Of a stretch of DNA of 8,754 nt, positions 5,844 through 8,754 are shown in pieces. Every line of letters begins with the position of its first letter. Position 1 is the first letter of the stretch. The DNA is from Gammaproteobacteria bacterium (GTDB taxonomy: Bacteria; Aquificota; Aquificia; Aquificales; QOAS01), in contig QOAS01000033.1 of NCBI GenBank assembly GCA_003972855.1, forward strand, positions 1 to 8,754. Reading direction: 5' to 3'. The position numbers and the translations under genes were made by a program. The notes beneath the pieces are model-generated. The model did not search any database and was not told the DNA's origin. It saw nothing but the letters and a program-made list of their open reading frames with translations.

Positions 5844-8439
5844 GCTCCTTCAGATGTGCCAACTTTATAAGGGCTTCCAAAGGGGTGGTTTTTGCGATAT
5901 CTATCTCCTTTAATAGTTTTACGATTTCGCTTTCGCCTTCCACTTTTGGAGTTTGGGTTTTAACCTTTTCCACCGAAGGTTTTTCGTAGGTTTTTTTGGG
6001 TTTAAATTCCTCCGAAAGTTCCCTTTCCCTTTCCCCCTCCAAAAGTGCCAATATTTGTCTTGCCCTTTTCACCACTTTGGTCGGCAGACCCGCCATTTTG
6101 GCAACCGCTACGCCGAAGCTTTTGCTGGAGGCACCCCTTTTTAAGGTATAAAGGAATTCCACCGAGCCGTCGCTGTTTTCCTTAACCTCCATGTGGTAAT
6201 TGACAACCCCTTCAACCTTTCCCTCCAAGCGGGTAAGCTCATGATAGTGGGTGGCAAACAGCGTTCGGGCTTTTATCTCTTTGGCTATGTATTCCGCCAC
6301 CGCGGTTGCCACCGCTATACCGTCATAGGTGGCGGTTCCCCTTCCTACCTCGTCCAAAATTATTAGGCTCTTTTCGGTTGCGTTGTTTAAGATGTTTGCC
6401 ACCTCATACATTTCGTTCATAAAGGTGGAAACTCCCAAAGCCAAAAGGTCTCCCGAACCAACGCGGGTAAATATCGCATCCGCAACCGCTATGCGGGCTT
6501 CTTCCGCGGGAACGAAACTACCCATTTGGGCGAGTAAGAAAATAATCGCCACTTGGCGGATATAAGAGGACTTTCCTGCCGCGTTGGGTCCCGTAACTAT
6601 AAGCAATCTCTCTTTGTCGGTAAAACGGGTATCGTTGGGTATATAAACCTTTTTGTGTTTCTCTATAACGGGGTGTTTTCCACCTTTGATGTAGGTTTCT
6701 ATACCCTCCGCCACCACTTCGGGTTTTACCCAAAAGTTTTCGGTTGCCACTTCCGCCAAGGATTGTAGGTAATCCAATTCTCCCAAAATGCCCGCGGTAT
6801 TTCCTATCTTGTCCACCTTTTGGAGAACCCTTTCCCTCAGCTCCGTAAAGAGTTTGTATTCCAATGCTTTAATCTTTTCTTCCGCGGAAAGATACTTTTC
6901 CTCAAACTCTTGAAGTTCTTTCGTTATAAACCTTTCGCTGTTGGTTAATGTCTGTCTCCTTTTTAGCACTCCCTTTTCTATAAGTCCCTGAACGTAGCGG
7001 AGGTTGGGTTTGGTAATTTCTATAAAAAAGCCCATTACCTTGTTGAAACCTATCTTTAGGCTGGCTATTCCCGTTTTCCTCCTAAGTTCCTCCTGATAGC
7101 GTTTGAGCCAATCTTGGGCGTTGTCCCTTATGCTCCTAAGCTCGTCCAAGTAAGGGTCTACCCCTTCCTTTATCAGTCCACCCTCTTTAACTTGGTAGGG
7201 AGGGTCGTCCACCAAGGTGCGGTCTATGTCTTGGGCAACCTCCGAGAGTTCCTCCATGCTTTCCGCCAATTCCCTCAAAAGCGGACTTTGGGATTTTTTG
7301 AATAAAAGCTCCTTTATCTCCTTTGCGATAAAGAGGGACTCCTTGAGCATTACCAAATCTTTGGCGTTGGCTATGGAGGAGGAAATTTTTGAAACCAACC
7401 TCTCAATATCGTAGGCTTTTTCAAGGAGGTTTCTAAGCTCCCTTCTTAGTTCCCCGTTTTTTACCAATTCCTCCACCGCGGTTTGGGTTTTCTTTATCCT
7501 TTCCACGTCCTTGTAAGGGTGGACTATGTAGAACCTGAGCCTTCGCCGTCCCATTCCCGTCAGGGTTTTGTCCAAAACCCCAAAGAGCGAATGGCTTTTT
7601 TTACCCTCCAAACTCTCCAAGAGTTCCAAAGCCTTTTGCGCCTTTAGGTCTACCTTGGCGTAGATTTCACCCGTGTAAGGTTTGGGTCTTTTGACAAAGG
7701 GCATAAACCCCTTTTGGGTAACCTTGGCGTATTTGAGCAGAGAAGCCAAGGCGGGGAGAACTTCCTCACTTTCAAAGTTTAAAACCCTTAAGGTGGGAAT
7801 GGAGAAGTGTTTTAAAAACTCCCTCTTTGCGGTTTCTCCGAAAAATTCCTCTTTGGGGAGTTTGGTAAAGTAAACCTCCCTCAAAAGGGGTTTTATTTCT
7901 TCCTCCAAAGAGGGGTTTTCTTTGGGCAAAAGCACCTCCGTAGGTTGCAGTTTGGCTATTACATTTAGAACCTCCTCCTTGGGTAAAACCGCTCCGAAAA
8001 ATTCTCCCACCGCTAAGTTTAGATATCCGAAAGCCCACTTTCTACCCGTCGGAAAGAGTGAAACTATCCCCGCGGTTTCCCTTTCAAAAAAAGTTCCGGG
8101 CGTTATAACCCTTACCACTTCCCTTCTCACTATCCCCTTGGCTTGGCTGGAATCCTCCAGCTGTTCGCAAATGGCTACCTTGTAACCCGAATGAATTAGC
8201 TTGTGAACATAACTATTTAGGGCGTGGTGGGGAATACCCGCCATCGGAATTCTTTTGTTTTTCCCCGCGGGGCGGGAGGTCAAAACTATGTTCAAAACCT
8301 TGGAAACTATCTTGGCATCTTCGTAAAAAGCCTCGTAAAAGTCCCCGAGGCGAAATAGCAAAATGGCGTCGGGATACTTTTCTTTAACCGAGTGGTATTG
8401 GGCGAGCATCGGGGTTAGGTTTTCTTTTGCCTTTACCAT
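5830..8439 (-). CDS. mutS: DNA mismatch repair protein MutS
   Basis: An 869-residue MutS of the MutS1 type, which binds mismatches and small loops as a clamp and signals through ATP. Domain I carries the mismatch-reading FYE motif (F34, E36 in GDFYEAF), followed by the family block AGIPHHALNSYVHKLI. Connector, core and clamp domains follow. The C-terminal ATPase has Walker A GPNAAGKS (617-624, K623), Walker B ILDEVGRG (D696, E697) and switch H731 in FATHYHEL. A Lys/Glu-rich linker then leads to a typical MutS C-terminal helix pair (TTPLEALIKL). The ATG at 8439-8437 gives a normal N-terminus; there is no Shine-Dalgarno sequence. No mutL is nearby. The 3' end overlaps the ATPase partner gene by 14 bases. 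Confidence 0.98.
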   Translation of the reverse strand: MVKAKENLTPMLAQYHSVKEKYPDAILLFRLGDFYEAFYEDAKIVSKVLNIVLTSRPAGKNKRIPMAGIPHHALNSYVHKLIHSGYKVAICEQLEDSSQAKGIVRREVVRVITPGTFFERETAGIVSLFPTGRKWAFGYLNLAVGEFFGAVLPKEEVLNVIAKLQPTEVLLPKENPSLEEEIKPLLREVYFTKLPKEEFFGETAKREFLKHFSIPTLRVLNFESEEVLPALASLLKYAKVTQKGFMPFVKRPKPYTGEIYAKVDLKAQKALELLESLEGKKSHSLFGVLDKTLTGMGRRRLRFYIVHPYKDVERIKKTQTAVEELVKNGELRRELRNLLEKAYDIERLVSKISSSIANAKDLVMLKESLFIAKEIKELLFKKSQSPLLRELAESMEELSEVAQDIDRTLVDDPPYQVKEGGLIKEGVDPYLDELRSIRDNAQDWLKRYQEELRRKTGIASLKIGFNKVMGFFIEITKPNLRYVQGLIEKGVLKRRQTLTNSERFITKELQEFEEKYLSAEEKIKALEYKLFTELRERVLQKVDKIGNTAGILGELDYLQSLAEVATENFWVKPEVVAEGIETYIKGGKHPVIEKHKKVYIPNDTRFTDKERLLIVTGPNAAGKSSYIRQVAIIFLLAQMGSFVPAEEARIAVADAIFTRVGSGDLLALGVSTFMNEMYEVANILNNATEKSLIILDEVGRGTATYDGIAVATAVAEYIAKEIKARTLFATHYHELTRLEGKVEGVVNYHMEVKENSDGSVEFLYTLKRGASSKSFGVAVAKMAGLPTKVVKRARQILALLEGERERELSEEFKPKKTYEKPSVEKVKTQTPKVEGESEIVKLLKEIDIAKTTPLEALIKLAHLKELIKG

Positions 8440-8542
8440 CGCGGTTAAGGTTTTTAAATTAAAACCCCCTAAAGAAAATCAATTGAAGCTTAAAAAGAAA
8501 CCTCCTTGTTTCAAATCAAACCTTTTGGGGGTCGGGAAAGCT

Positions 8543-8548
8543 TAATAT
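8543..8548 (+). promoter_or_regulatory. Possible -10 box of the YgbA-like gene; mutS/ygbA divergent gap
   Basis: TAATAT ends seven bases before the GTG at 8556, so a transcript would begin at or next to the start codon. The GTG sits in the loop of a short stem AACCC/GGGTT (8549-8564). The 116-base gap 8440-8555 holds no gene. It contains a small GAAAC/GTTTC hairpin (8497-8512) and A/T-rich sequence before mutS with weak -10-like TAATTT, but no promoter I would call firmly for mutS. Confidence 0.3.
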
Positions 8549-8555
8549 AACCCCC

Positions 8556-8754
8556 GTGAGGGTTGAAGATTTCAAAAGGGAACTGGACACCCTTAGGAGA
8601 ATGTTTCCCGTTTACTGCGGTGACAAACACCGAGGGGGTTACAAAAAGAGCTACACCGTAAACTACCGCGGTGAGACCTTTACCTTTGAAATAACCCTCT
8701 GCGAGGAGTGTCACAACCTTTTTGCCTACGCGGTGGAAAGACTTACCGAGTGTC
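8556..8754 (+). CDS. Nitrous oxide-stimulated promoter family protein (YgbA-like), 5' part only
   Basis: The first 66 residues of a gene cut by the window end. The pattern matches the YgbA family (PF11756), small Cys-rich proteins whose E. coli member is induced by nitrogen oxides: RELDTLRRMF (8-17), a YC with a following His (C21, H25), LCEEC (C49, C52), then AYAVERLTEC (57-66), where family members continue with Pro-Phe and more Cys pairs. The cysteines suggest metal binding. The biochemical role is not known to me. The start is taken as GTG 8556, which gives the usual N-terminal length; the next in-frame start, ATG 8601, would remove the conserved RE..T block. No Shine-Dalgarno sequence is seen. 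Divergent from mutS. Confidence 0.8.
   Translation, partial: MRVEDFKRELDTLRRMFPVYCGDKHRGGYKKSYTVNYRGETFTFEITLCEECHNLFAYAVERLTEC

Noticed and set aside
8490..8512. AAGGAGG on the minus strand as a ribosome site for a small gene before mutS
   Set aside because: No start codon follows at a suitable distance; it is the loop region of a short hairpin.
1..8754. CRISPR array, insertion sequence or transposase
   Set aside because: No regularly spaced direct repeats, transposase motifs or target-site duplications are visible.

Overview
The window looks like a compact chromosome segment of a thermophilic bacterium. The proteins are rich in Lys, Glu and Arg, genes are packed end to end, and most G+C sampled by hand lies around 43-58%. 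The GlyA, SmpB and MutS sequences read as bacterial. The tight packing, dispersed single genes and protein style remind me of Aquificota or a similar deep-branching thermophile, but this is an impression, not a placement.

Layout, left to right: tRNA-Pro(GGG) on the minus strand; a 6-pyruvoyltetrahydropterin synthase/QueD-family gene (+); tatC (-); an ADP-ribosylglycohydrolase (+); glyA (-); smpB (+); an apparently broken small gene (-) in a 339-base gap; a two-gene AT-rich block encoding an AAA ATPase and a small unknown protein (+,+); mutS (-); and the start of a YgbA-like (nitrous oxide-stimulated promoter family) gene (+) cut by the window end. Strand alternates at every step except inside the ATPase pair. 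All four convergent junctions abut or overlap (1-base gap, 20-base overlap, 3-base overlap involving the broken gene, 14-base overlap), so there is no room for ordinary intrinsic terminators between them.

Most genes are unrelated single-gene housekeeping functions: pterin/folate chemistry, Tat protein export, one-carbon metabolism, trans-translation and mismatch repair. Clear Shine-Dalgarno sequences are nearly absent. Instead, -10-like hexamers lie about 7-12 bases before several start codons, so leaderless or very short-leader transcripts may be common.

The accessory part is 3978-5843. It holds a small minus-strand reading frame that can be restored only by two compensating single-base changes in homopolymers, a cluster of short palindromes bounded by an inverted repeat, and an AT-rich ATPase/partner pair. 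The ATPase has complete Walker A, Walker B and switch-His motifs and the SMC/RecF-like layout of AAA_15/AAA_21 proteins. Its partner, three bases downstream, is a 161-residue protein I do not recognise. It has no histidine at all and at best a degenerate PD-(D/E)XK-like motif. A mobile two-component defence-type module is a reasonable hypothesis for this pair, but the sequence does not prove it.
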